Shown here one piece after another: positions 10,226-20,500 of a DNA stretch of 64,000 nucleotides. The notes under the pieces were generated by a model. That model was not told where the DNA came from and did not search any database. It saw only the letters and a list, made by a program, of their open reading frames with translations. The stretch is from positions 12,935,501 to 12,999,500 of the forward strand of contig CM076949.1 in assembly GCA_039566865.1 (NCBI GenBank). The letters run 5' to 3'. Source of the stretch: Aurelia coerulea. Its lineage: Eukaryota; Cnidaria; Scyphozoa; Semaeostomeae; Ulmaridae. Position numbers and translations under genes: made by a program. Numbering within the stretch: position 1 is the first letter of the stretch; each line of letters begins with the position of its first letter.

Positions 10226-11613
10226 CCTGATACCTGAGTCGGGGTTGGGGTTTTGCTGGAGCGCTACTCATGGATCTTTCAAAGGCTTTTGATTGTTTAA
10301 ATCACGAGCTTTTGATTGCAAAATTAAGTGCTTATGGTTTCAGTCCAAGTGCATTGCGGTTAATTCATAGCTTTCTCAGTGAGAGGAAGCAGAGGGTAAA
10401 GATAAATGGCTCATTCAGTGCATGGAGAGAAACAATGATAGGTGTACCACAAGGTTCAGTCTTGGGGCCTCTTCTGTTTAATATATATACATCAATGATC
10501 TCTTTATGTTTGTGAAAGATGCTCAGATATGTAACTATGCAGATGACACAACGATCTATGCTTGCGATAGCAATATTGAAAGTGTTATCTCAACATTAGA
10601 GAGCGATGCCCTTACAGTTGCAGAATGGTTTCCAAACAATTGTATGAAGTTGAACGAGGACAAATGCCACCTAATGGTATTTGGAGACAAAAGTAATGAT
10701 GTTTCATTAAATATCGGAAGGATAACGATAAGAAAGAGTACAGAAGAAAAGTTGCTTGGAGTGATTCTTGACAAAAAATTATGCTTTAAACAGCAAGTAA
10801 AGTCTATTTGCAAAAAGGCTGGTCAAAAGCTTCATGCACTCTCAAGAATTTCTTACTTTCTTGATACTGATCAACTCAAACGAATAATGAAGGCATTTAT
10901 CTTGTCCCAGTTAAACTACTGTCCTCTTGTTTGGATGTTCTGTGATAGAACACTGAACAATAAAATTAACCGTATTCACGAACGGGCATTACGGATAACC
11001 TACAAAGATATGAGATCAGATTATGATACAATGTTACTCATTGAGACAATGCGGTCCCAATCCACATAAGGAATTTACAATTGCTGATGACTGAGATCTA
11101 TAAAACAAAATGGGAGCTTAATCCTAGTTTCATGAAGGAGATCTTTGTTGAAAAACACAGTCCTTATGGGTTAAGAGGCTGCCATGGTCTACTATTGCCA
11201 CAAGCGCGCACTGTGTGCAATGGCTTGGAGACGGTATCGTTTCGTGGGTGTAGACTATGGCAGGCACTTCCCAAAGATATAAAGCAGCCAGAAACCCTCT
11301 CCAGCTTTAAAAGGAAATTCAAAATCTGGAGAGGAGAACAATGCAGTTGTAGACTATGTAGACCTTTCGTGGCTCAGGTTGGGTTCTTGAACTGATATTA
11401 TTTTTCTGGAAAAAGAAAGCATTGTAAATAATAAAAACATTGTAAAAATCTGTAAATTAATGTATTTGTAACTAATTATTCTGTATTTTATTTCTTTTGC
11501 ACAAATTTTACTTAGATAGTAGGCTTGAATTAGCTCTTATTTTATAGCTATTTTATATGTAATGCCTACTTTAAATAAATTGATAATAATAAATAATAAT
11601 AATACGTTGCAAT
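10226..11613 (+). mobile_element. LINE family B, copy 1, 5'-truncated, (AATAAT)n-tailed
   Basis: RT coding remnants run from about 10226 to 11395, followed by an AT-rich 3' UTR ending GCCTACTTTAAATAAATTG and an (AATAAT)n tail near 11580-11603. A sister copy at 33613-34705 (minus) has the same C-terminus and the same TAAATAAATT pre-tail but a (GAT)n-type tail. Microsatellite-like tails are typical of CR1/L2-type LINEs. Confidence 0.8.
10260..11395 (+). pseudogene. LINE family B reverse transcriptase, frameshifted
   Basis: Three overlapping frames (10270-10515, 10506-11069, 11081-11395) form one RT when read in order. The first has DLSKAFDCLNHELL (catalytic motif A) and GVPQGSVLGPLLFNIY (motif B). 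The second has NYADDTTIYA (motif C, the YADD catalytic box) and the LGVILDKKL thumb. The third carries the C-terminal tail with CSCRLC, a cysteine-rich end shared with the minus copy as CNCRLC. Each junction is a frameshift, so the copy is dead. The 5' end lacks endonuclease and RT fingers. Confidence 0.85.
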
Positions 11614-11873
11614 AGACAATAACAATTTCAAAGACAACATATTAATTGGGGCCGACACTTGAGATTGCACTAACATCAGCACACACCGTTCGTGTCATAC
11701 AATATATATGTGAACATAGCACGATGACCTGAAAATTATGGTCGATGACCTTCATGAATTCGCAAAGAGTTTGATAACTCACCGTCAACAACAATTTCCA
11801 TCTGCAAAGAAGAAATAGTACATATTTTTGCAAGAACTAGTTGTAATTTCAATAGAATTGATGTTGTTGAACA

Positions 11874-14155
11874 GTGTTGGGAAATTTCTCTCACCTTGAT
11901 CTCAACAATTTCCGCAATCGGAGAAACAGACTATGTATTTATCTTTATTAACGTTTGGAACATTATTTACATTGGCCCATGTTACTACCAATTACGGTGA
12001 AAATCCGATATGATGCGATTTGATCATAGCTCCCCGCCCCACCCCCCCCTGGAGCCTAAGTAAATGGCAATTTTGTTGTTGTTGTAAAGAGACCGCGCTT
12101 CGCTTAGCTGTCGTTATGTTAATTGACACTTATTAGATTATCGACGTTTATGTTTAGAGAGGAGAGTAGAATCGTAGATCAGAGAATTAGGCAGGGCTGG
12201 AAAAAAGGTTTTTTTTCCTGGGAGCAAAATTCAAAAATCAGGATTTCCTGCGACATCTAGCCGAAATTTCCTGCAAGTAAGATTATAAGCTGGTTCAAGC
12301 AGAATCCCTGAATTTTGACCAGAATGAACTAAGGTACGAACATGTACTTGAAAAACAGCCCATCGAATTAAAATGTTACTTGAAAACAAGGTGACTATTT
12401 ACATTGAATGGTATAGCATGGTCATGGAAAGTCTTTTGACCACACATCTAGTTCTTCGGCGGGTAAACTTAATCTTACATAGCTACAAACCCAGCTAATG
12501 TTTAGTGAACCATCTATTTGCTTTGAGTTCATGGTTGCTGTTCCATTTGAGGATCTCATGCGCGACTCAATCACATGGATAAAAGATTTATTTTGTGTTT
12601 TGATGGTCAAAAAAAAGGTTTTTAATAAATGAAATGATACTTCCTTTCTTCATCAGGGGTTCAAACCTTAAATTATCAAAGGCCTCGATTATTGCCAAAT
12701 GTTTGGCTCATGAAATATTATCAAGATGAAACAGTTTCGTTGGATCTCCTTACACATTGATCCTATATTTTCCTTCAACATTTGTTTTCGTTGGTGCCAT
12801 CTCAACCCGATTTACGTGGCAGAGGAAAAGTCACATTGACGGTCATTCATTAAATGCAGATTGCAAAAAATTTATTGAAATGAATTTCAGACTCTCAGTT
12901 AGTGATTTAGCCACTGATTCCACCCTTACACGTGTTTTTCATAAGAAGATAAGAATGGACCCAGTACTGAAAGTTTGTTGATTCTAGCAGATTTTGAGTG
13001 CTCAAAGTTTCGGTTTCATAAGGCCGCTTAAAATTGATGCTGTATTTATTTGTTGGAGATCTCTTACACCTTCGTGAATACATCATAGCCAATTGTATAA
13101 AACTACGCCTCTGTTTATATCCATGTAAGAAAGTAGAAAAAAAAGCAGAAGCAAGCTTCAATGAAATTGCTTCTTAACTGACATTTTTCCAGTATTTGAG
13201 TTTCCTAATGCTTTTGGCGATCCGAGAGTTGCGTTTCCCACAAAGAGTCCTTTGAAAAGGGGCACCGGTTGACCCAGAAATAGGCTTCACAAGCTGGATC
13301 ACATCTAGGTTTTTGAAAGCAAATGTTATGAACACAAACAAGGTGTCAGCCTGTAGCTGAAAGGCTAAGCTATTTTTGAGATATTGCTTGTTAGCTTAAG
13401 ACTACCCTCTGAAAAACCAGTCCTATAATATGCTGATTGAGCCATTTCATGGAATCTTCCCTCCTTCTCCCGTCCATGTTTTGGATGACAGAACAAAGCC
13501 GAATTCCAAATTTTGGATTGTAGCACGATTTTGAATAAGGAACAGATATCGATCGTTTTTCAAACAACAAATTTCCCAGATGACTTCAAGTCCACCTCTT
13601 AACTTATGTTTTCACAAAACGTTGACTGGAAAATGAGTCTTGATTATTTCACTGCAAATGAGAAATAAAGGATTCGAAATTTTCTGTATCTCTTTTTTCG
13701 AACAGTAATCATAGCTTGAAAAGCCTATGCAGCAACTCAAAAGATAGCTAAGCCTTTTGAATAAACGGTGGTGCAAACCTTTTTCAATAACGTTTGTTTT
13801 CAGAAAGCTAGCTATGATCTAGCTCTCGAAGTTTTCTTGGGTCACCCGGCATTTGTATTGTATAAGTAGTTTGAAATAGTGGCAAGACGTCATTCAAACA
13901 AAAACTATCACAAAAATTTAGTTGCAAATTAAATAACTTGACAATGAGGAAAATGCCAGAAATTTCCTGCGATAAAGTGACAAATTTCCTGCGAGACATT
14001 TTCATCAAAAATTTCCTGGCAGCGCCGCTGCCGGCGCTGCCTGACATTTTCAAGCCCTGGAATTAGGACGCTTTTTTTGATGCTTAGATTGTTTATGGTT
14101 GATTCGATAGAGGGATCGTTGTGCCCGAGATTTTGAGAGTACTTTTCGATATAAT
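11874..14155 (+). repeat. putative 5' LTR of the older BEL/Pao element, split by a hAT insertion
   Basis: The right limit is firm because a primer-binding site starts at 14156. The left limit is inferred from TGTTGGGAAATTTC at 11874, a plausible LTR start. Without the hAT element at 12192-14059 and one target copy, the LTR would be about 400 bp. No 3' LTR partner is in the window, so the limits are unconfirmed. Confidence 0.4.
12192..14059. mobile_element. non-autonomous hAT transposon, 1868 bp
   Basis: Left terminus CAGGGCTGGAAAA and right terminus TTTTCAAGCCCTG are inverted repeats of the hAT CAGGG type. A perfect 8-bp duplication GAATTAGG flanks the element at 12184-12191 and 14060-14067, the diagnostic hAT length. 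Subterminal ATTTCCTGC repeats occur near both ends, and a GC hairpin GGCAGCGCC/GGCGCTGCC sits at 14018-14041. No transposase frame is visible inside, so it depends on an enzyme from elsewhere. It lies within the LTR of an old BEL element and is younger than that insertion. Confidence 0.9.
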
Positions 14156-14173
14156 TGGCGCCCAACGTGGGGC
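14156..14173 (+). other. primer-binding site of the older BEL element, tRNA-Lys type
   Basis: TGGCGCCCAACGTGGGGC is complementary to the 3' end of metazoan tRNA-Lys(CUU) including CCA. It would prime minus-strand DNA synthesis. It fixes the 3' edge of the LTR and sits about 50 nt before the gag ATG. Confidence 0.8.
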
Positions 14174-14224
14174 ACAAACGAACCTAGAATAGAACCCGAA
14201 CGAAGCGATTACGTGATAACAACC

Positions 14225-16453
14225 ATGGGCAAGGAAACCGACGAGAAAATAATAAGATTGAAAGCGTCAAGAAAAGCGCATCGAGGAAAAATCACACAAT
14301 ATATAAACGAAATCAACGATATCATAGATACAGGAAATATATCGAGCGATGGACAATTAACGATTAAGAACTTGAACACACGATTGGAACAGAAAAGAGG
14401 AACCTTGGAAAATATTGATAACGAAATATTAGCGATATGCGACGTTGCCAACATTGAAAAAGAAATTGACGAAAGCGAAGAAATAAGTTACAAGATAACA
14501 GAAGCGATGACCAAGATTGAGAATACTTTAACTCAAAATCGGAGACGAAACGAACGAGAAATGAGTCCTAACACAAGCATTAATTCAACAGCGAATGCGA
14601 CCAGAAGCCGAGCGAGATTACCGAAACTAGATCTGCAAATGTACAATGGAGATTTGCTCAAATTTGCAGGATTTTGGGATAGATTTGAAACAGCGATTGA
14701 CAGTAACGACGAAATCCCAACCGTGGAGAAATTCAACTATTTACAGTATTATTTGGAAGGGCCAGCAGCAAGGGTGATAGAAGGTTTGCAAATAACCGAA
14801 GCAAATTACGAAGAAGCTAAAGAAAGAATTCGAAAGCGATTCCGGAGGAAACAACTGACAATCGCAACAATTACCGATGAACTGATCAAGCTTAAACCAT
14901 GCAGTGGCGACAAACCAGGACAACTGAGGTATTTGTACGATAAGATCAGCATTAGTATCAGAGGGCTTGAAAATATGGGCCTATCTAGCGAAACACATGG
15001 AGCGACATGGATCCCGATTGTAATGGGAAAATTACCGACAGACGTACGAGTGCAAGTATCACGATTGATATCCCGAGAAATTTGGTCAATGAATGAGCTG
15101 TTAGAGATGCTGGAGCGAGAAGTGGAAGCGAGAGAAATCGGAGAAGCAGCGAAAATTAGCGAAACAACGAGTCAAACGAGATCACATGTATCGAGCCCGA
15201 ATAATTGGAACCAAAACACGAGATCTACAGTCTCAGTTCTGTTTAATGAAAGCGAAAGAAGAAATTCGAATATCAGATGCATGTACTGTAAAGGTGAACA
15301 CTATTCAGCCTCGTGCAACAAAGTGGAGGATATTAATGAACGAAAGCAGATTCTTAAAACGCAAGGACGGTGCTTTTTGTGTCTTCGACCAAATCACCGA
15401 GTACGAAATTGTAATTACACAACGAGAAATTGTCGACGATGCAACAAACGACACCACCAATCGATTTGCGATGAGACGACGAAGTCTGAAAACGAAACAA
15501 GAAGAGATGCGCCGATGAACAATACGAGAAACGAAACGAGACAGGCTTCGAGCGAAAACACAACGACGAGTGCTTCCGCATCATCACGAAATGAATCACG
15601 AAGAGTTTTACTCCAGACAGCGAAAACGATGGCCTACAATGAAGGAGAATCGACGGGAGTTCCTGTACGCATATTATTCGATAATGGAAGTCAGCGAACA
15701 TACATAACTGAAAATTTGAGAAGAAGGTTAAACCTGAAACCGATGAAGAAAGAGACAGTTCATCTGAACACGTTTGGGGGTGAGAAATTCTCGAAGAGTG
15801 TTTGCAGTTTAGTTAAGCTTAAATTGAGAGGGGTTAGTGATGAAAGTGTTGAATTAACAGCCCTGAGTTTTCCCACCCTATGCACAAATTTACCCGCGAG
15901 GGTAGATTTAACACAATACCCCCATTTAGAAAACCTCGATTTTGCTGACACCCTTGATTCCGAAAACGATAAAGAACTAATAGACATTTTGATTTGCTCA
16001 GATAGATATTGGGATTTGGTATCTGGTGAAGTAATTAAGGGTACAGAAGGCCGCATAGCAGTAAGAAGCAAATTTGGTTGGCTTTTGTCAGGGCCTGTAC
16101 ATGCCCCCGCTAACGATAAGGAAATAAACAGCACAATATCAAATCTGTGTATAGAAGAACAATCCCCCCTGAAAAGCGAAAACGACATTTTGGCAGATGA
16201 ATTAAAACGATTTTGGGACACCGAATCTTTGGGTATTTACGAAGAAAAAGAAAACGAAACCCATCCGTTTTTGAAAGAAATCAGGCATGATGGTGAAAGA
16301 TATCAAGTAGAGCTCCCCAGAAAAGGCTCAGAACCCGAGCCCCTACCCGCTGACCTCGACCAAGCATTGAATAGATTAAATTCGTTGTATTCGCGTCTCG
16401 AAAGAGACAAAGAGGTTTTGCAGGAATATGATAAAATCATTGATGAGCATTGA
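14225..16453 (+). CDS. BEL/Pao Gag-protease (older element), truncated polyprotein
   Basis: ATG at 14225 is chosen because it has an ACCATGG context; the open frame extends only to a GTG upstream. The N-terminal half is a Gag of the DUF1759 type (LPKLDLQMYNGDLLKFAGFWDRF, YLQYYLEGPAARVIEGL). Cysteine knuckles follow: CMYCKGEHYSASC, CFLCLRPNHRVRNC and CRRCNKRHHQSIC. Then comes a DUF1758 retropepsin-like domain with ILFDNGSQRTYI as the active-site region; Asn replaces Ser/Thr of the classical triad, a variant that occurs in this family. The frame stops at 16453 just before RT, where BEL elements normally read on, so this stop is probably a mutation. Coiled-coil character is likely in the first 110 residues. 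Confidence 0.85.
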   Translation: MGKETDEKIIRLKASRKAHRGKITQYINEINDIIDTGNISSDGQLTIKNLNTRLEQKRGTLENIDNEILAICDVANIEKEIDESEEISYKITEAMTKIENTLTQNRRRNEREMSPNTSINSTANATRSRARLPKLDLQMYNGDLLKFAGFWDRFETAIDSNDEIPTVEKFNYLQYYLEGPAARVIEGLQITEANYEEAKERIRKRFRRKQLTIATITDELIKLKPCSGDKPGQLRYLYDKISISIRGLENMGLSSETHGATWIPIVMGKLPTDVRVQVSRLISREIWSMNELLEMLEREVEAREIGEAAKISETTSQTRSHVSSPNNWNQNTRSTVSVLFNESERRNSNIRCMYCKGEHYSASCNKVEDINERKQILKTQGRCFLCLRPNHRVRNCNYTTRNCRRCNKRHHQSICDETTKSENETRRDAPMNNTRNETRQASSENTTTSASASSRNESRRVLLQTAKTMAYNEGESTGVPVRILFDNGSQRTYITENLRRRLNLKPMKKETVHLNTFGGEKFSKSVCSLVKLKLRGVSDESVELTALSFPTLCTNLPARVDLTQYPHLENLDFADTLDSENDKELIDILICSDRYWDLVSGEVIKGTEGRIAVRSKFGWLLSGPVHAPANDKEINSTISNLCIEEQSPLKSENDILADELKRFWDTESLGIYEEKENETHPFLKEIRHDGERYQVELPRKGSEPEPLPADLDQALNRLNSLYSRLERDKEVLQEYDKIIDEH

Positions 16454-16950
16454 AGTTAGGCATAATTGAACTAGTGCCAGAATCTGAACAAACAAGCGAG
16501 TTTATCGAACAAAATGAGACACATTATCTTCCTCATTTTGGCGTAACGAGGAAAGACAGAGAAACAACTAAATTGAGAATGTTTTCGATGGATCAGCCAA
16601 ATCACAGGAAAATGATTTATCGTTGAATGATTATCTTGAAAATGGACCTAACTCCATACCGCCCATTTTTTGATGTGTTAGCCAAATTTCGTTCAAAACC
16701 GATCGCCATGGTTGCAGATATCGAGAAAGCCTTTCTGCAAATTTCTATTTCCGAAAAGGACCGAGATGCATTGCGGTTCTTATGGTACAAAGCTTCTGAT
16801 GATGCAAAGGCTCCGAAATTGTTACATCTCCGCTTCCGGAGGTTGGTATTTGGCCTAAAAACCAGTCCGAGCACATTAGGCTTCGTCATCAACGAGCATT
16901 TGAGCAAATTCGAAAACACCAATCCCGATGTTGTTAAATTGTTGAACAAT
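16454..16950 (+). pseudogene. BEL/Pao reverse transcriptase remnant of the older element
   Basis: Following the premature stop, PHFGVTRKDRETTKLR is readable, then after further disruption the RT core VADIEKAFLQISISEKDRDALRFLWY (catalytic Asp in motif A) and LRFRRLVFGLKTSPSTLGFVI. It ends at about KFENTNPDVVKLLNN, just before the YVDD box would appear. RNase H, integrase and the 3' LTR are absent. The break adjoins a LINE scrap, then the younger BEL insertion. Confidence 0.8.
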
Positions 16951-17057
16951 CAATTATTGAAAAGAGGAATTACTTTGGCAAACTTCAACTTGTCAGGGAA
17001 GACCCCGGATTAAAATGACTCATTAATAATTTGAGAAAGTGGAGAAGATGTCAGTGA
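16951..17057 (-). pseudogene. short LINE RT fragment
   Basis: On the minus strand the peptide PLSQIINESF-SGVFPDKLKFAKVIPLF matches the conserved block before RT motif 1 in CR1/L2 LINEs (compare KYGVFPDIWKLARVTPIFKAG at about 53100-53165, minus). It is only about 35 codons with one stop. It marks the junction where the older BEL was broken. Confidence 0.55.
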
Positions 17058-17480
17058 TGTGGTGAATTAAGCTGGAATCCCACAAACCTTACGGAATAAA
17101 TCGATATAGCGCGATAAAGGAATAAAATCACGTCGCAGTGCTCAACAAAAGCGAATACAAAGCCTGTAAACAAATAAAAACGCAGACTTTCCCAACATAA
17201 ACAAATTCAGCAAAGTTCCAGCAACCCAAATAAATGCACAACAAGAAGTAAATAAATGAACGATCTCACGTAAGTCTGTAACGGGTCACTCCCGCAATCT
17301 CTTCTGGCTTCGTTTCTCTCGATAATATTTCTCACGGTTTGATAATGTCTCACGTAAACCTTCTCTCGATCTCTTCTGTTTACAACATGTCATTGTTCAA
17401 TTTCCTCACGGCTCAATGAGTCCGCCTTACACTCAAAAGCTTATTGTTCTCGTTTCTATGTAACTACGTCATTCCCCACA
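17058..17480 (-). repeat. 3' LTR of the young BEL element
   Basis: It lies downstream of the polyprotein stop on the minus strand, preceded by the polypurine tract. It is equal in length to the 5' LTR and differs at about two bases. Confidence 0.92.
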
Positions 17481-17495
17481 CACTCCCCCTCTTTG
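17481..17495 (-). other. polypurine tract of the young BEL element
   Basis: Minus strand AAAGAGGGGGAGTG abuts the 3' LTR start TGTGGGG. This is the expected plus-strand primer position for LTR retroelements. Confidence 0.75.
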
Positions 17496-17526
17496 AATCT
17501 AAAGGATGTCAAATATAAAGTCAAGT

Positions 17527-20500
17527 TCAAATGTCATTCTCTTCTTCATAATCAAGTGTTCCTTGAACATTGGCTGTAGCATCGATGGCCGCTTTCCTTT
17601 TTGGTCGAAATTCTCTTGCTTCGGCATCTAACTTCTTATCCTGCTTCTCCTTGCGTCTGCTGCAGTGCAGTTCGAGTGGATATAGGAACTGAACTGGTCT
17701 CTCCATGAATGATTTACCGGCTCGCAATCTCACTGCTCGCACGATGTTGTCTCTTCCTGGTATCAAATCTGTGATTATTCCTATCTTCCAGAGTGCGCAA
17801 TTCTTCTCTTCGCCTTTGATCATGACTACATCTCCTATCTCTAGATGTGCCTGTTTCCCAGAATGGATAGCATTGTGCCTTTCTCTGAGAGCTCTTACAT
17901 ACTCTGATTCCCATCTCTTCCAGAGAACGTCCTTGCATTTACTCAAGTACTTTGCTCTCTTTCTCAGATCTCTATCTTGAATATCCGGTGGTTCTTCCTC
18001 TGGCAAGTAATTGGCCTTCCCGAAAATGAGCATGTTCGGTGTTAGTACGGGCATCTCTACATCATCTTCACAGTAGGTTAACGGTCTGTTGTTAAGCACG
18101 ATTTGAATGTCTAGAAGAACTTCTTGCATCTCTTTGAACGAAAGTTTTGCTGCTCCTATGACCTTGCACATTGCTGCTTTCACGATGCTCACCATCCTTT
18201 CAAACATCCCACCCCACCAGCTGGCACGGCTGAGGTTGAATTGCCATATTATTCCCTGCTGTGCGAGATACTCTTGAATCTTTTCACTCTTCCTGACTTT
18301 CTTTATCCACTTGGATGCAGCGATAAATGTGCTTCCGTTATCCGATATAATCTTTGATGGTCTCCCTCTTGCTGCAATGAATCGTTTGAAACTAGATAGA
18401 ACTTCCTCGCATGTCATGTTTGGCAACAGTTCTAAATGCAGACCTCTGGTTAGACTGCACGTGTAAAGGATGATGTATGCTTTGCTTGTAGCTTTGTTCC
18501 CTGTCTTCACTGTGATTGGACCTGCGAAATCTACTCCCACCACATCGAATGGTATGCTTCCTTCAGATCTTTCTCGAGGCAAATTCCCTTGCGGAGGAGC
18601 TGGTGCATTTGTGGCATGAAATCTCTTGCATCCAGAGCATTTCGCTAAGACTCTCTTTGTAATGCTTCTCAGCTTTGGTATCCAGTAGTTGTCTCGAACT
18701 TTGGACATGGTAAGTGAAACTCCCCCATGCAATGTCTGCAGGTGTGCATTTTCCACCAGTTTCTCCGAGATAAGATGTCTAAAAGGCAGGTAAACAGGGT
18801 AAACTCCTTGTATGCGTCCTCTACATTCGTAGACACCCTCTTCATTCTTGACTAAGTTTAGTCGCTGACAATCGTTCTTGAATTGGCTTGTCTCTTCAAC
18901 GTCTCTTTGCGCCCTCTTTATCATGAAATTGATTTGCTCTTGGATCTCTAATGTTGTTAAAGGGCCTCTGACTCTCTGACTGTTCTTCGAATTGTTGATG
19001 AATCTCTTCATCCAAGCTAAGATTCTAATGGTGGTCCACCAGGTTTTTCTTTCAAGTAAGGCATCGATTGTGTCTGCTTCTCTCTCAACAGATACTTGCA
19101 TAATTTCTTTCACAAGCTGTTTCTCTGAATCTGAATCATCACTTGGCTTGGTCACAATCATAGTTGGCCACAATTCTGGTGTGCTTAACCAGGTTGGTCC
19201 TCTCATCCACTTCTCGTTTGCTTGCAAATTACTTCCTCCTCGACTTCCTGTCAGATTCTCATCAGTGGGGACATACCTCCATGTGTAGTTTTTCTCGTTT
19301 ATCTTCTTCACTCTGTTTGATACAAATTGCTTGTATTTTACCCCCTCTCGAAGCCAATGCAAACAAACAGTTGAATCGGTCCATGCATAAATTGCTGTCA
19401 CTGGGTACTGTGCAAGGGCTTTTGCTGTGTTTTCCAACAAATTGCTAGTCATATGACATCCCACAAGTTCTAATCTTGGGATGGTAAGATCACGTTTTGC
19501 AAGCCTTGACTTGGCTACAAGTAAACCTTGAGTGACTTCTTCCCCTTGCTTTACAACCGGATACACTGTAGCACAGCATCCTGAGATACTGGCGTCAGAA
19601 AATCCATGTAGCTCTATGGAGGTTATTTCTTCCTTTCTTTGTGGAATGCATCTTGGTATCACTATTTCTGATGGCAAAGTTTTAAGCCATTTCTCCCATC
19701 GCTTCTTTAGATCATCTGGAAGCTCACTGTCCCATGGAATCTTTCTTTCACAGAGGTCACGAAAGATTAATTTGGCTGTCAACAGCATAGGTGATGCAAT
19801 TCCCATGGGATCATATATCTTGGCTATGGTGCGCAACACTATACGTTTGGTTGCAGTTGGCTCACTTTCTGGAAATGAGACTGAAAGATTATCATACATT
19901 TTGTCCCATCCTATTCCAAGAAGTTTCGTCTCGGATGTTTTCGTTCCGAGGCTTTCTTTGGCAAAGGTCGACTCATCATCATTAGTTGCTTCTCCATCTA
20001 ATTGAATTTCATTGGAGTGCCATTTATGGAGCTCAAATCCTCCAGCTTTGAATATGTTGACTGCAGTTTCTTTCAAATCTTTGATCTCTTCTACGTTGTT
20101 TCCCCCCATGTTAATGTCGTCAACGTAGATTCCCTCTCTAATCTCTTTCACTTGGCTTGGGTATTGTGTTGCAAACTTATCCAAATGCTGTTCCAGCGTT
20201 CCCCCTAGTAAAAAGGGACTGGGACCTAATCCAAACAAAGCTCTTGTTACTCTGTAAACAACCGGCTTCATGCTTTCTAAATCTTCAACCCAAAAGAATC
20301 GTAGAACATCTCTCTCAGTTTCTCTGATCACAACTTGGAGAAACGCTTGTTTCATGTCTCCTGTTAGAAACACTGGCTTGAATCTAACTCGCAAAAGGAT
20401 ATCTAGAATCTTTTGTTGTAACGGTGGGCCTATGTCTAGACATTCATTAAGTGATGGAGACTCAGAATCTGCTTTGGCTGATGCGTCGTATACTATACGT

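Noticed and set aside
14225..16453. Standalone host gene of DUF1759/DUF1758 type
   Set aside because: A primer-binding site upstream and RT remnants downstream show it is the front of a BEL polyprotein.
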